A DNA stretch of 28,606 nt from Chlamydiota bacterium (GTDB lineage: Bacteria; Chlamydiota; Chlamydiia; Chlamydiales; SLFE01). Of the stretch, positions 9,301-18,151 are shown piece after piece. Positions within the stretch are counted from its first letter, which is position 1. Each line of letters opens with the position of its first letter. A program made the translations under genes and the position numbers. The DNA is taken from contig JAAKFL010000005.1 of the NCBI GenBank assembly GCA_011065065.1, positions 1-28,606 of the forward strand, given 5' to 3'. A model generated the notes under the pieces. That model was given only the letters and a program-made list of their open reading frames with translations, searched no databases and was not told where the DNA came from.

Positions 9301-12300
9301 TTGATAAAGAATTTATTAGAACTAACATTTACAACCTCATTAGACACATAGATGATAGTACATTACAGGATCGATTACTCTCAGGAAAAGCGGCAAGTCT
9401 TTATATTTCAACATTTATTCATGATCATGAGATAGAAGATAGAGATTTAAAAAGAATTGCGATGGCTGACCTAACAACACAAATATATGGAACATCACCA
9501 TTATCAGAACGGATAGAAAATGATGTTCATGAGATAATGGATCGAGCTTTCCCAATCATTGCAAAGCAAAGTAATAGCTTCAAAATAGGATTGACAAAAG
9601 AGGCATTTGAAAAGATCTTTCAAATGAAAGATGTCGAAATCGTAACGTTTAAAGTGGGCAGGGGTCGTTCACAACAGACCAGGTTTGGTGAACGTAATCA
9701 TGGATATAATTTAAATGTGGAAACACTGACTTGTTACCAACGCAAAAATATCATTGGAAATCTTCCAAGAGAGATTCTTGATAATAACGATTTTCAACAG
9801 TTTTTTTCTAACAAAGACTTTATTCCTAAAAGCCCAAAGCCAGGAATTTTTGAACTTAAAGTCAAAGGTAAAGGCTCAATTCTTGATTCCACATACCGAG
9901 TTTACCTTTCCTACGAAAAAGACCGTATCATCATAGAAAAAAAAGTAGGGCTCAAATGGTACACATGGGTACCAGCCGAAAGGCTTACAGACTTGTCAAT
10001 GAAATTATCAGTATCTGAAGATGATAAGGTATGGTTTCACCAAGATAGGAGATCTCGCTCAGGGTTCATAGAAAATGCTTATGGTCAAAAAATTGCCACA
10101 ATTGAAACAATTGATAAAAAAATGCATATTTTAAAATATCATCCCGGTAACAAAGATCATAAGGTTCCGTTACTTGATATTTCACGAACTGAATTCAGAA
10201 AATTATATGAATTCCAGCCTCAAAATTCTATTCGTTTTTGGGGTAATAAGACGATTGAATTTCCTCACTTGGGATTGGAATTTGATATTACGGATGAAGA
10301 AACAGCCACCCTTAAAAACAATCCCGATATTAAATTAAGCTTAGATCAATCTCCTCCTAAGCATTTAGCTTACTTTAGAGGATATCTTCACGTAGAACAC
10401 AAGGGTGAGACAGCCTACATTATACCAAGAAATGCGATTAACCTTCAAGAATTGAAAGAAGGTGCTCTTAAAAAATCATTTAAACTAGAGACGACAAACA
10501 ATGAATTCTATCTCTTTACTGAAAAAAATGGGAATTTATCGGGGAAAAACACTGAAGAAAATTTATTTTTAGGCTATCTACATCTTGCGCATAAAGATTA
10601 TCACCAAGCGAGAGTTTTCTTCGATCAGATTAATGCTTCCAACCCAAAAGGATATACGAAGAAAGAACGAGAGATTTTTGATATGATATCTAAAGCGCAG
10701 GAAAAAATGCATGATGAATCTCCTCAGGCCATGGCAGTGAAACTTGCAGTTCAATATCTTATAAGACGAAATATTGTTCCTTATGAAAGAGATTTTGATC
10801 ACAAAAAATTTACTGATGAAGCTGCTAGATGCCTAGAAAATAATTATCAGTTTTGGAAGCATACACCACTTCTAAGATTATCCCCCGGTGAAGAACTTGA
10901 TATGCTTGAATATCTGAGAAAATATGGTCAGGCGGGTCAATTCAGTTCTGCTTTGAAAATGCGTTATGCCCACTTAACGGGCAAAAAGGAGATTGAACTT
11001 GTGCGAGTTGAAGAACCTCAGGAAATAGAGCTCTCTACCTTAGAAACTGTAGAAATTGCAGGCGGGCTAAAAAGACGGGAACATTTTGAGGCTAAGGCTC
11101 TTCTTGAACCAAAATTTCTCGATGGAGATGAGAACTTTAGGAGATTACTTCCCGTTCTGGGCGAATATGTCAATACTAAAAAATATAATAAACTTAGAGA
11201 AATGAAGCTTGATTTACAACTGCTTTCAATTTCAGATAGTTCCCTATCAAATCTAAGAGATTATTATGTCTTACTTACAGAGTGTGATGATAAAAATATC
11301 CGATTAATTAATGATCAAATCAAAGAATTAATGTCTGATAAGACAACATTCACAAAATTTCTAGGAAAAGTCTTTAAGTGGGGACGTAAGGTTGATGTGA
11401 ATCAGCTGATGAATGAAATGCTAAAAGAAATGCATAAGGCTTCCGTTGGTAAAAGGGAAGCTCCCAGCATAGAAAAAGTCGCTATCAAGAGGAAAAAACC
11501 TCCGGTGACAACACAGATGAGAGTTACTGAAAAGAATAGAATTCCTCTGAGTCCTGTAAAAAAATTAAGTAAAGAAGGAGTCCATTTAGAAGAAACAAAA
11601 AAATTCTCGGAGGATCCGGCATCAGAACACTTATTAGACATATTCACTCCACCTGAAGCATTCTCACCTGTCATGAAAAAAGAGTTTGAAAGATTAAAAT
11701 CGAGTATCTCTGAAAATCAAAAGGCTTACACATCGAAACATGCTTATCTCCTAGACAAAAAAGTTTTAGAGGATATTTCTCAGTTTTGTGACACTCAAAA
11801 TGCAAAGAGACAAAAGGAAATAGCTTATTTAGAAAACAGGATTTTAACAATAGCCAATCAACTCCCAACGGATCCTGCAAAATCATTGCAAAAGGAAATG
11901 AAATTACTCGGTAAAACCAAACGGGAATTAACGATCAATGAATTAATATTAGCTTTTGGTCAAAATGATCCTGAGAAAATCTTGAAAGCGAATCCTTCTC
12001 TCTCTAAAAAAGACATTCAAGGAATTTCAAATAGAATGATTCTCTACCTCTATCTCACAACTGAGTCGGCCTACTTAGTGAGATTACAAACCACAACAGA
12101 TCGCGCTATTGAAAATTATGATGAAGAGGATGCAGAACTTTTTATAGAAGATGTGGATAGTTTAATCAGGGAAAATCGAAATTATACAGATTTTGATAAA
12201 GATCGTCTTTTGCTTGTATTCGAACATTTTAGCGGCTTTAGATTAAGACCTAAACAAGTAGACACCATTAGGGCGATGGGTGATGCAAGAAGTAATTTGG

Positions 12301-15300
12301 TCACTCAATTAATTATGGGAAGTGGTAAATCCAAAGTGATTTTGCCTATCCTAGCAAACTTAATGAGTCGCGGCGATAATATTCCTTTAATTGTGGTTCC
12401 AGATGAATTGTTTGAAACAAATACCGCGGATATGCAGTCCTTCTCAAGGGAATTTTTTAATCAACAAATTGACTGTCTCATTGTTCCAAAAGGAAGACGT
12501 CTGACTGTTTTCGAACTCGAGGAAATGATTCATAAACTCGAGCTTGTTAAGACGAATAAAAATTATTGCATGATGAATGCGCAAGATGTGCATGCACTCC
12601 GTCTCCAGTGCCGTGAAGCCCTTTTAAGAATGAAAAGCGGATATACGCCTGAAGATTGGAAAAGATGTCAATTGCTTAAGGAAATCCTTTATATATTGAA
12701 AAATGAAGCCGATGTATTAATTGATGAAGTTGATTTAGTGTTGGATTGTTTAAAAGAGGTGAACTTTGCTGGCGGCGAAATTGTCTTTCCCAATGAAGAG
12801 AATCAAAATATAGTTGAAAACATTTTAAATACAATTATTCATAGTAAAGAATTAAATGCATTCTTCGAAATTGAGAAAGAAACGAGTGCTCCCTTTGATA
12901 AGAAGAAGTATGAACATGAAATTAAAGAGCATTTAACAGATGAAATACTTAGGTTGTTTCCAGAAGAATTACAAAATGAAGAAGTAAAAAAATACTTACT
13001 GAAAGACAAAAGTGTGGAAACCATTCCGTCTTTAATTAGCGACCATCATGATATTCACTTAAAAAATCAACTCGCTATTTGTAAAGAGGTGCTCAATACA
13101 TTTCTCCCACTGATTTGCTCAAAGAATTGTGACGAACACTATGGCCTATCAAAGAAAGAGGCAAAAAACTTAGTCATCCCTTACGCAAGAAGTAATACCC
13201 CAAGTGAAGGAAGTGAATTTGGAAATACCTATGAAACGATGCTCTATTCTGGATTTTATTATCTTAGAAAAGGAGTTCAAAAACAGCAATTTAAGTCATA
13301 TATTGAAGAAGTCAAAAAACAGGTTATTATTGAGCTACAAAACACGACTGTTGAAGGAGCTGATCCGTACAAGACAGAAGCTTATCAAGATTTTGTAAAA
13401 TCAATTGGAAGAGATACGATTGAAGAAATAAGGTTCGATCTTTTTAACATGCAGGATAGAGATTTAGATATGTTGGTCAAACATTTTAACAAATCCCCTG
13501 AAAACAAAATGAGATTTATTCGAAATTTTGCATGGAAAGAGATAGAGATCCACACTGAAAACCTAGTGAGTAATTCCCAACATCTACCAGAAATGTTTAA
13601 AAGCGTTCAGGGTTTTACAGGAACTCTATGGAATGATGAGACATATCATCCTAAACTAAATCCTAAACCCGATTTATCTGTTGATGGTCGAACACTCAGT
13701 TTATTAACAAGGCAGAAGCCTGAAGTTAAAACTTTTTCGGATGATCCTGAGGATATTGTTACTTTTTATGATGCGCTAAAAGGGTACTATGCGTGCATAG
13801 ACGTAGGAGCTTGGTTTAGAGGAATACCAGGTAGAACGGTGGCTGCAAACATGCTTATGCGTTTGGGTGAAGACATCAAGGGAGTGGTTTACTTTAATGA
13901 TGTGGATAGTCCTCCAGGGACGCTGGGTAAAGCAGTGGTATTAGAAAAAGGAGAAGGTGTTGAACCTATTCCTCTATCTGAAAGTACGCTTTCTGAAGAA
14001 GAGCGGTTTACCTTTTATAGTATCACAACAGGGGCTGATGTCTCTCAACATAAAACCGCTAAAGCCTTAGTCACAATAGGAAAAAATGTGACGACTCGTG
14101 ATATATTGCAAGGGGTGTGGCGAATGAGGGGACTAGAATCTAAGCAACGAGTAGATTTTGCACTCCCCGAAGATTTAGCTTCTAAAGCTTTAGAAGAAGG
14201 TTCTCTAGATAATATTCTATTATTTGCAGCTAAGAATCAGGCCATAAGACAAGAAAGTGATAACTTTAAATCACTTAAGAATAAAATGGAGTTGATCGTC
14301 GATCGTATCGTTGATGAGGTTATTCTTGATCCTAAATTATCTGAAGAAAACACTGTTAAAGTCATGGATACACTTCGCGATCTCAAAATATTAGTGAGAG
14401 AGGCTGGTGACACACCTTATGAATCATTTGGTCATATTGACATGAAAAGGGAAATAAGCGAAGTCACTAAGCAACATATAGAACAAACACTCAATAAGTT
14501 GAAACAACTTGCTAAAATAAATTTGCGCTTTGATCATCTAATCACAAGTCAGTTTGCAGGTTTAGTACATGATTTAAACGATCTTGTTAATAAAGAAATC
14601 CTCCCAGAAATGGCCTATGATCTTAAACAAAATACAGATAAGCAGGTTGAAATTCGCAAAGAAGTTCAAACCGAAAAGCAAATTGAGGTTGAGATTGATG
14701 TGACTGCCGATACGACACATCTTCCCGAGAGGATTGGGGCAACCAGTATGTGGCAAGATCAAAGTGAACACTTTTGGTCCCCTACAACTCATTTCACACA
14801 CATTTATTCCATAAATGATTACATGAGATTAAAGAAAGATCATTTACCATTTCATGAAGATATTGAAGGAGTGTTTTCACCTCATTTAAAGTTAAGCTAT
14901 AATTTTACTCAATTGAACCCATTTTGGACATATTATCATGAAGATAATTTTGAAGAAGGGGCGATACCCTTCTTGAAAGGAAGTAAACCATATGGTCTTA
15001 GCGTCGTGACAGTGAATGAAAACAACGAAGTTGACTTAACGTTTGTCGATGCAAATGAGGCCAACTTTCTCATGCATTATCTCAACCTTCAAAAGGAATA
15101 TGACTCATCAGTTGCTGATCAAGCTAAAGAAGTGAGAGAGATGGAAAAGGCCCTCTTAGGAAAGATTAACAGGCTTCTTAATGAATCATACCGGGATGGA
15201 GGTCAAAAATCGAGTCCGTTAACCGAAATGAAATCTGACACGGAACTCTTAGATCGATTGAAATCAATTTCTTCTACACTAAAAAAGGAAAAAGGTAAAA

Positions 15301-15764
15301 CCGATGCTGATAAGTTTAAGGAAAGATGGCTACATTCAGATGAAGTCCATGAACTTTCCAAAGAAATAAAATATTTTATGAATGTGACTAGGATGTGGAA
15401 ACCTTCTGTTACCTATCAAGATGCTGTTAAATTATTTGAAAATGAAGGTGACGTTAAGATGTTTTTATTTGACACACAAATGGGAGTGATAGCTGAAGGA
15501 AAAGAAGCATTTAAACTTTCTCGTTCTGAACGTAAACAATTGGTGGCACTCAATGCGCAGGCAAAATTTATCCGTGGTGTGCTCACTGATTATACTGAAG
15601 AAGAAGTTGAATATCTTAAAGAGTGGGTAATAGAACAGGACCCCGATCAAGTCGAGCAATTCCTCTTAAGAAATGTCTTTGCAAGAAGGCCTGAGGATCA
15701 GAAAAAATATCCTTACAGCCTTCTATGTCGCGTGATCAATGAAGCACGAACAGTAGCGGTTTAA
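6303..15764 (+). CDS. Giant protein with DUF3638-like helicase region and protease-like N-terminus
   Basis: A 3153-residue protein without signal peptide or clear TM helices. Near the N-terminus GGHAVLYVIERDKSG (H241), ILNTGSG (N261) and AQRSGTCSFKS (Q360, C365) follow the His-Asn-Gln-Cys order of CE-clan cysteine peptidases; this is my reading of a few motifs. A P/R-rich linker (about 480-515) and a very long region without recognised domains follow. From about 1980 it resembles DUF3638-type helicase-like proteins: RLRPKQVDTIRAMGD, Walker A MGSGKSK (2005-2011), LIVVPDELFETN, IDEVD (D2141), QGFTGTLW, VVYFNDVD and QGVWRMRG (2603-2610), the last like an SF2 motif VI. The frame opens at 6291, but GGAG at 6293-6296 sits six bases before the ATG at 6303, which decides the start. 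The DNA is much more AT-rich than dnaX. Its TAA stop lies inside a 20-bp repeat, directly before a copy of the ybaB tail. Confidence 0.82.
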   Translation: MLNINSVPDYQPSKGLYLKVEGKGDKQRIISSSLTPSELRIGKNRAIAKRMNEVVAYLALHEEYFEYKTKGLEKLHNNISRNINRLPSGKDKDNILKVEEFYKKHFPTKKTIVRGAAPRIAEEITPLPELNQINDRIFGFIHGDTFLKQSGLEGGVPTENLRFLIPYLKLHKDKEGFSELIEMLETTQRFSFSGEAIKTADNNHLNNITTQSKEIADYVSKMPKGKKLVLAGGWSAGKGGHAVLYVIERDKSGHFHFSILNTGSGINYHESKQLGLKKKYSPILSYRSVESKVVKDLKFYKALLELNIIYSKVVDPDAPEKTIENEWTHGAKDLYERILPSLGGTVKKGLIKDEDLITAQRSGTCSFKSIMKLIRSEALNQRDYKRLVFNLRKDSLVAYLKKCEDGQLNNIELVNRSCEKFAIFANKLHKQGYIDNEELKAVRNLIKRSKDVADQLQEKQIEKKFKSAPSVKIKENPYTVRVPPSHIISPGFHVTPVHTRAPALAGVSPPPPLVVTESTDIKEMIDGLSSSREFIEVCQERGNSIAALNQLETVVASLPPCKIDGNLWDRICEEAKEEDLIELMNLLGNLNSKYFYLLTTIPKEKRGRVDQLAVMTNLLLTNSKISEHLCQKKYPELANKGFAVKPTRTFIENIEKNPHFKSKDSRLQENMSETLKYFNTIPSSWFEEVGAVSYDLIGSGFDIYMASDEFKKRYRNHMGKNSALKSKPELLKDIIENRHALVPEFLDIQLDQYLLHDYFTRNPSLENIEIASFDIDFKNPNLIEMSFYKGKFFASWKIVIGKQIGDKKIEFSEIEEITISTDKSFEEATRSVGRSPYILMRIFSDDFPDRTPKQTGLREIFHASPFISKPISGINLVESGKALNAALIRDAATGLTPQETENLAYILSVPDLVIPQVLSYLQDHKELIADENYQPFIEKVLFSTLSELTKMNDTREKINLALTQFLSKEFVFYENIGDVSTMLYILSLIQRGMVDFNLNFDKEFIRTNIYNLIRHIDDSTLQDRLLSGKAASLYISTFIHDHEIEDRDLKRIAMADLTTQIYGTSPLSERIENDVHEIMDRAFPIIAKQSNSFKIGLTKEAFEKIFQMKDVEIVTFKVGRGRSQQTRFGERNHGYNLNVETLTCYQRKNIIGNLPREILDNNDFQQFFSNKDFIPKSPKPGIFELKVKGKGSILDSTYRVYLSYEKDRIIIEKKVGLKWYTWVPAERLTDLSMKLSVSEDDKVWFHQDRRSRSGFIENAYGQKIATIETIDKKMHILKYHPGNKDHKVPLLDISRTEFRKLYEFQPQNSIRFWGNKTIEFPHLGLEFDITDEETATLKNNPDIKLSLDQSPPKHLAYFRGYLHVEHKGETAYIIPRNAINLQELKEGALKKSFKLETTNNEFYLFTEKNGNLSGKNTEENLFLGYLHLAHKDYHQARVFFDQINASNPKGYTKKEREIFDMISKAQEKMHDESPQAMAVKLAVQYLIRRNIVPYERDFDHKKFTDEAARCLENNYQFWKHTPLLRLSPGEELDMLEYLRKYGQAGQFSSALKMRYAHLTGKKEIELVRVEEPQEIELSTLETVEIAGGLKRREHFEAKALLEPKFLDGDENFRRLLPVLGEYVNTKKYNKLREMKLDLQLLSISDSSLSNLRDYYVLLTECDDKNIRLINDQIKELMSDKTTFTKFLGKVFKWGRKVDVNQLMNEMLKEMHKASVGKREAPSIEKVAIKRKKPPVTTQMRVTEKNRIPLSPVKKLSKEGVHLEETKKFSEDPASEHLLDIFTPPEAFSPVMKKEFERLKSSISENQKAYTSKHAYLLDKKVLEDISQFCDTQNAKRQKEIAYLENRILTIANQLPTDPAKSLQKEMKLLGKTKRELTINELILAFGQNDPEKILKANPSLSKKDIQGISNRMILYLYLTTESAYLVRLQTTTDRAIENYDEEDAELFIEDVDSLIRENRNYTDFDKDRLLLVFEHFSGFRLRPKQVDTIRAMGDARSNLVTQLIMGSGKSKVILPILANLMSRGDNIPLIVVPDELFETNTADMQSFSREFFNQQIDCLIVPKGRRLTVFELEEMIHKLELVKTNKNYCMMNAQDVHALRLQCREALLRMKSGYTPEDWKRCQLLKEILYILKNEADVLIDEVDLVLDCLKEVNFAGGEIVFPNEENQNIVENILNTIIHSKELNAFFEIEKETSAPFDKKKYEHEIKEHLTDEILRLFPEELQNEEVKKYLLKDKSVETIPSLISDHHDIHLKNQLAICKEVLNTFLPLICSKNCDEHYGLSKKEAKNLVIPYARSNTPSEGSEFGNTYETMLYSGFYYLRKGVQKQQFKSYIEEVKKQVIIELQNTTVEGADPYKTEAYQDFVKSIGRDTIEEIRFDLFNMQDRDLDMLVKHFNKSPENKMRFIRNFAWKEIEIHTENLVSNSQHLPEMFKSVQGFTGTLWNDETYHPKLNPKPDLSVDGRTLSLLTRQKPEVKTFSDDPEDIVTFYDALKGYYACIDVGAWFRGIPGRTVAANMLMRLGEDIKGVVYFNDVDSPPGTLGKAVVLEKGEGVEPIPLSESTLSEEERFTFYSITTGADVSQHKTAKALVTIGKNVTTRDILQGVWRMRGLESKQRVDFALPEDLASKALEEGSLDNILLFAAKNQAIRQESDNFKSLKNKMELIVDRIVDEVILDPKLSEENTVKVMDTLRDLKILVREAGDTPYESFGHIDMKREISEVTKQHIEQTLNKLKQLAKINLRFDHLITSQFAGLVHDLNDLVNKEILPEMAYDLKQNTDKQVEIRKEVQTEKQIEVEIDVTADTTHLPERIGATSMWQDQSEHFWSPTTHFTHIYSINDYMRLKKDHLPFHEDIEGVFSPHLKLSYNFTQLNPFWTYYHEDNFEEGAIPFLKGSKPYGLSVVTVNENNEVDLTFVDANEANFLMHYLNLQKEYDSSVADQAKEVREMEKALLGKINRLLNESYRDGGQKSSPLTEMKSDTELLDRLKSISSTLKKEKGKTDADKFKERWLHSDEVHELSKEIKYFMNVTRMWKPSVTYQDAVKLFENEGDVKMFLFDTQMGVIAEGKEAFKLSRSERKQLVALNAQAKFIRGVLTDYTEEEVEYLKEWVIEQDPDQVEQFLLRNVFARRPEDQKKYPYSLLCRVINEARTVAV

Positions 15765-15779
15765 ACCTCCAAAGACATG
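15760..15779. repeat. 20-bp stop-supplying repeat, copy 1
   Basis: tttaaacctccaaagacatg here matches 20557-20576 at 19 of 20 bases. The TAA stop of the giant gene starts at the third base of the word, exactly as the stop of the two-TM gene does in the other copy. Read on the minus strand it encodes HVFGGL, the C-terminal motif of the toroid protein at 20541-21620, so it looks like a scrap of a homologue of that gene. It abuts and shares its ATG with the ybaB tail copy. Confidence 0.75.
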
Positions 15780-15824
15780 CCAAATTTAGGTGGACTTGGT
15801 GATCTTATGGGAAATATGTTTTAG
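15777..15824 (+). pseudogene. Remnant of a ybaB 3' end, copy 1
   Basis: Read in frame these 16 codons give MPNLGGLGDLMGNMF and a stop, against MPGLGGLMGNMF in the intact ybaB; the copy has one substitution and two extra residues. The last 18 bases are identical to the end of ybaB. No start, ribosome site or upstream YbaB sequence is present, so it is a fragment and not a gene. It lies 12 bases after the stop of the giant gene. Confidence 0.85.
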
Positions 15825-15832
15825 AAAAAATT

Positions 15833-15896
15833 AACGCAGAGGCGCAAAGAAAAATCTGTTCTCTACGCCCTTGTTTTTCAACGCATCTGTATTTAA
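15833..15896. repeat. GC-rich repeat word between blocks
   Basis: acgcagaggcgcaaag (15833-15848) belongs to the same family as 5998-6028 and 18676-18704, and a degenerate opposite-strand partner (acgcccttg, about 15874-15882) follows. It fills most of the gap between the ybaB remnant and the sulfotransferase stop. Confidence 0.5.
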
Positions 15897-15901
15897 ATGT
15901 T

Positions 15902-16843
15902 TTATTTTTCTTCATTCAATGGCAATAGATGATCCTCTTTAACCTGAATAAATTTATTATAATAAATTAGATTCTCTTCATAAGCCTCTTTCATAACGGA
16001 TCGGTGATCATCATCTGAAATTTCCATAAAGGTAGGATTCCCCACCTCATCAACTTCATATATGCTGGGCTTTCCAATCTTTTCACTTTCAATCGCACGA
16101 CCGTGCCAATGATGAATATGAGTTCCTATTTTTTGTTCATTCCACTGATTATGTCCGTTAAAATGTTCATTGTGCTTTCTCCATTTAAAAGTTTTCTCAG
16201 TAAATGGAATTTTTAAGTAATCGCAATAAGCGTACATTGTTCTTTTTGGTTCCTCATAAACCTGTTCAGAGAAGATAATTTTAACTCCATTTGAATTAAT
16301 TTTTCGAATCGTCTCATATTCTTCGTACAATTTTTGCAAACCAATCAAGTCGCTCGTTTTAGGAACGATTCCACCATTTTTTCGATAAAATGAAATGGAT
16401 GTATGATGGGGATTCCTTACGAGAAAAATAAAGTGAATTCTAGGGTCACTCATAAATGAAAAATCTTCTAAAATATAATCATGTGATGAAAAACTCATAT
16501 CCTTAATAAAAACATGGGATTTTTTCGCTGAATCATAAATTGTTTTCTTAACATCATCAAAAGTCACATAGGAATCTTCACGAAACCATTCCTTTGTGAG
16601 TTCTCGATAATGAACTCTATCATAAACAGGGATAGTCGGTTCATTATAAACAATGAAGTCCCCTCGACTTTCCATCATCCGAAGAAATACAGTAGAAAGA
16701 GCCCGAGGTCCTGAATTCATATAGACAATCTTATGCTCTTTTTCTGATCCCACAAAAGAGATATCTTTAGCTTCTAGAGTCTTATAAGATGTTAGACTAT
16801 CGAGTTGAAGCTGACTTCCGTGAATATCTATATTTTTTATCAT
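15902..16843 (-). CDS. Sulfotransferase-like P-loop protein
   Basis: A 313-residue protein that resembles the PAPS-dependent sulfotransferase superfamily. NSGPRALST (residues 43-51) matches the 5'-phosphosulfate loop, YNEP (66-69) follows it as in this family, and FIKDMSFSSHDYI with FIFLVRNPHHTSISFYR (about 142-155) corresponds to the 3'-phosphate-binding strand, arginine and serine. The C-terminal half is rich in H and W (KWRKHNEHFNGHNQW, HIHHWHG) and is not matched to anything I know. The start has AGAGGG seven bases upstream. The gene is AT-rich, convergent with the giant gene and divergent from the esterase. The substrate is unknown; a small amine, alcohol or lipid is as likely as a carbohydrate. 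Confidence 0.68.
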   Translation of the reverse strand: MIKNIDIHGSQLQLDSLTSYKTLEAKDISFVGSEKEHKIVYMNSGPRALSTVFLRMMESRGDFIVYNEPTIPVYDRVHYRELTKEWFREDSYVTFDDVKKTIYDSAKKSHVFIKDMSFSSHDYILEDFSFMSDPRIHFIFLVRNPHHTSISFYRKNGGIVPKTSDLIGLQKLYEEYETIRKINSNGVKIIFSEQVYEEPKRTMYAYCDYLKIPFTEKTFKWRKHNEHFNGHNQWNEQKIGTHIHHWHGRAIESEKIGKPSIYEVDEVGNPTFMEISDDDHRSVMKEAYEENLIYYNKFIQVKEDHLLPLNEEK

Positions 16844-17182
16844 GACACAACCCTCTTTTTAATAATAAAATATTGAATAAATTCTAACATTATATAATTA
16901 ATTATTGATAAAATGTTTATTAAGAATATGTTAAGGTTTATCTTAAAATGCTTTTAAAAGTGTGTCTGACAAGAAATATTCAAGAACTTATCTCAATAAA
17001 TTTCCTATGTATTATGATTTTACTCTGATTTCATAATCCTCAATTAAATTCAGTATAAATTACAACCATTTGGTCTTTATAAACTATATTGGAAAATTTA
17101 AAAATAATTACTATAATACTATTGACATATAATAATTTTTATATTATAGTTATTAATAATTTAAAAATAAAGGAGTTTTAAC
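16844..17182. other. AT-rich divergent intergenic region
   Basis: These 339 bases separate two divergent genes and contain no recognisable ORF. The right end holds a good promoter for the esterase (17122-17150). On the minus strand a TATAAT at 16889-16894 lies 46 bases from the sulfotransferase start, but without a convincing -35. The middle (about 16920-17100) has no feature I recognise. Confidence 0.6.
17122..17150 (+). promoter_or_regulatory. Sigma-70-type promoter of the esterase gene
   Basis: A perfect TTGACA (17122-17127) is followed after 17 bases by TATAGT (17145-17150), 33 bases before the ATG. It is the best promoter match in the window. Confidence 0.6.
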
Positions 17183-18151
17183 ATGAGTAGTAAACAAGTA
17201 GTATCACCATTTTATCATGTTCCATCTACAGTGAGTGAGGAGGCCCAAATCTTTTTAAGGACTGCAATCCCGGTAGGTGGGCCTGTTGATAGTATCGATA
17301 CTTGGCAGGCAATAAGAAAAGGATTTGCAGAGTTTTCAAAGACAGACCACGATAAAGCTTTAATCGCTCATGTCGAGAAAGTTGATCAAATCACACTTAA
17401 GAATGTTCCGGTTACGGTTGTTACCCCAAAGGACTATGATTCTGAAGGTGGTAATATCATGATTTACATTCACGGTGGCGCTTATACTTTGGGGTCTGCG
17501 GATCATTTATTTCAGGTATTTGCACCTGTGGCGCATCAAGCAAGTCTTAAAACTTATGCAATCAATTATCGTCTTGCACCTAAATTTCCTTTCCCATCAG
17601 GTCTTAATGATTGTGTTAAGGTTTACAAAAAGCTCTTGAAAACTCATGAAGCTTCCAAAATTTTCTTTTTTGGAGATTCAGCAGGCGGTTCTCTTGCTTT
17701 ATCGACCTTGTTAAAAGCACGAGATGAAGAAAGTTTGCCAATGCCAGCGGCAATTGGACTTTTTTCACCCATGGCCGAAGCTGAGAAAAAGGGTGATACG
17801 TTTTATTCTTTGGAGGGAAGAAGTCCTGTTTTGAATTACGAGGATAGCCTGAAGCCAAGTTTAGATGTTTATGTCCCAAAGGAAATTGAACTTTGCCATC
17901 CTTATGATTCCCCCGTCAATGGGAACTTTAAAGGCTTCCCTCCAACCAAAATTGTTTCTGGCACTCGTGACTATTTTCTCAGCAGCTGTACAAGGTTGAG
18001 ATTAAAAATGAGAAGAGACGGTGTCAAAACCGATTTAGACATTTACGAAGGGATGGGACATGGTTTTCAACAAAACTTCAAATGGGCTGAAGCGCAAGAG
18101 TCTAGAGAAGAAATGGCGAAATTTTTTAAAGAGGTCATTGCCGATGCGTAG
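17183..18151 (+). CDS. Alpha/beta hydrolase, HSL-like (family IV) esterase
   Basis: A 322-residue serine hydrolase of the hormone-sensitive-lipase group. The oxyanion motif HGGA is at 97-100, the nucleophile S166 is in GDSAGG (164-169), the acid is D263 in SGTRDYF, and the catalytic histidine is H293 in GMGHGF. It should hydrolyse short-chain acyl esters; the natural substrate is unknown. No signal peptide is seen. AAGGAG lies seven bases before the ATG, and a TTGACA/TATAGT promoter precedes it, so it is probably expressed alone. The end is unusual: the final codons for D, A and the TAG stop coincide with a copy of the ybaB 3' end in the same reading frame, where a ybaB TTG codon has become TAG. 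The C-terminus is therefore partly borrowed from another gene. Confidence 0.92.
   Translation: MSSKQVVSPFYHVPSTVSEEAQIFLRTAIPVGGPVDSIDTWQAIRKGFAEFSKTDHDKALIAHVEKVDQITLKNVPVTVVTPKDYDSEGGNIMIYIHGGAYTLGSADHLFQVFAPVAHQASLKTYAINYRLAPKFPFPSGLNDCVKVYKKLLKTHEASKIFFFGDSAGGSLALSTLLKARDEESLPMPAAIGLFSPMAEAEKKGDTFYSLEGRSPVLNYEDSLKPSLDVYVPKEIELCHPYDSPVNGNFKGFPPTKIVSGTRDYFLSSCTRLRLKMRRDGVKTDLDIYEGMGHGFQQNFKWAEAQESREEMAKFFKEVIADA

Noticed and set aside
6303..15764. Giant gene as a fusion caused by assembly error or lost stop
   Set aside because: The frame is open for 9.4 kb with uniform base composition and conserved motifs in one frame, and a proper start and stop are present.
15777..15824. Small gene encoding a 15-residue peptide
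   Set aside because: There is no ribosome site, and the sequence is accounted for as a ybaB tail.
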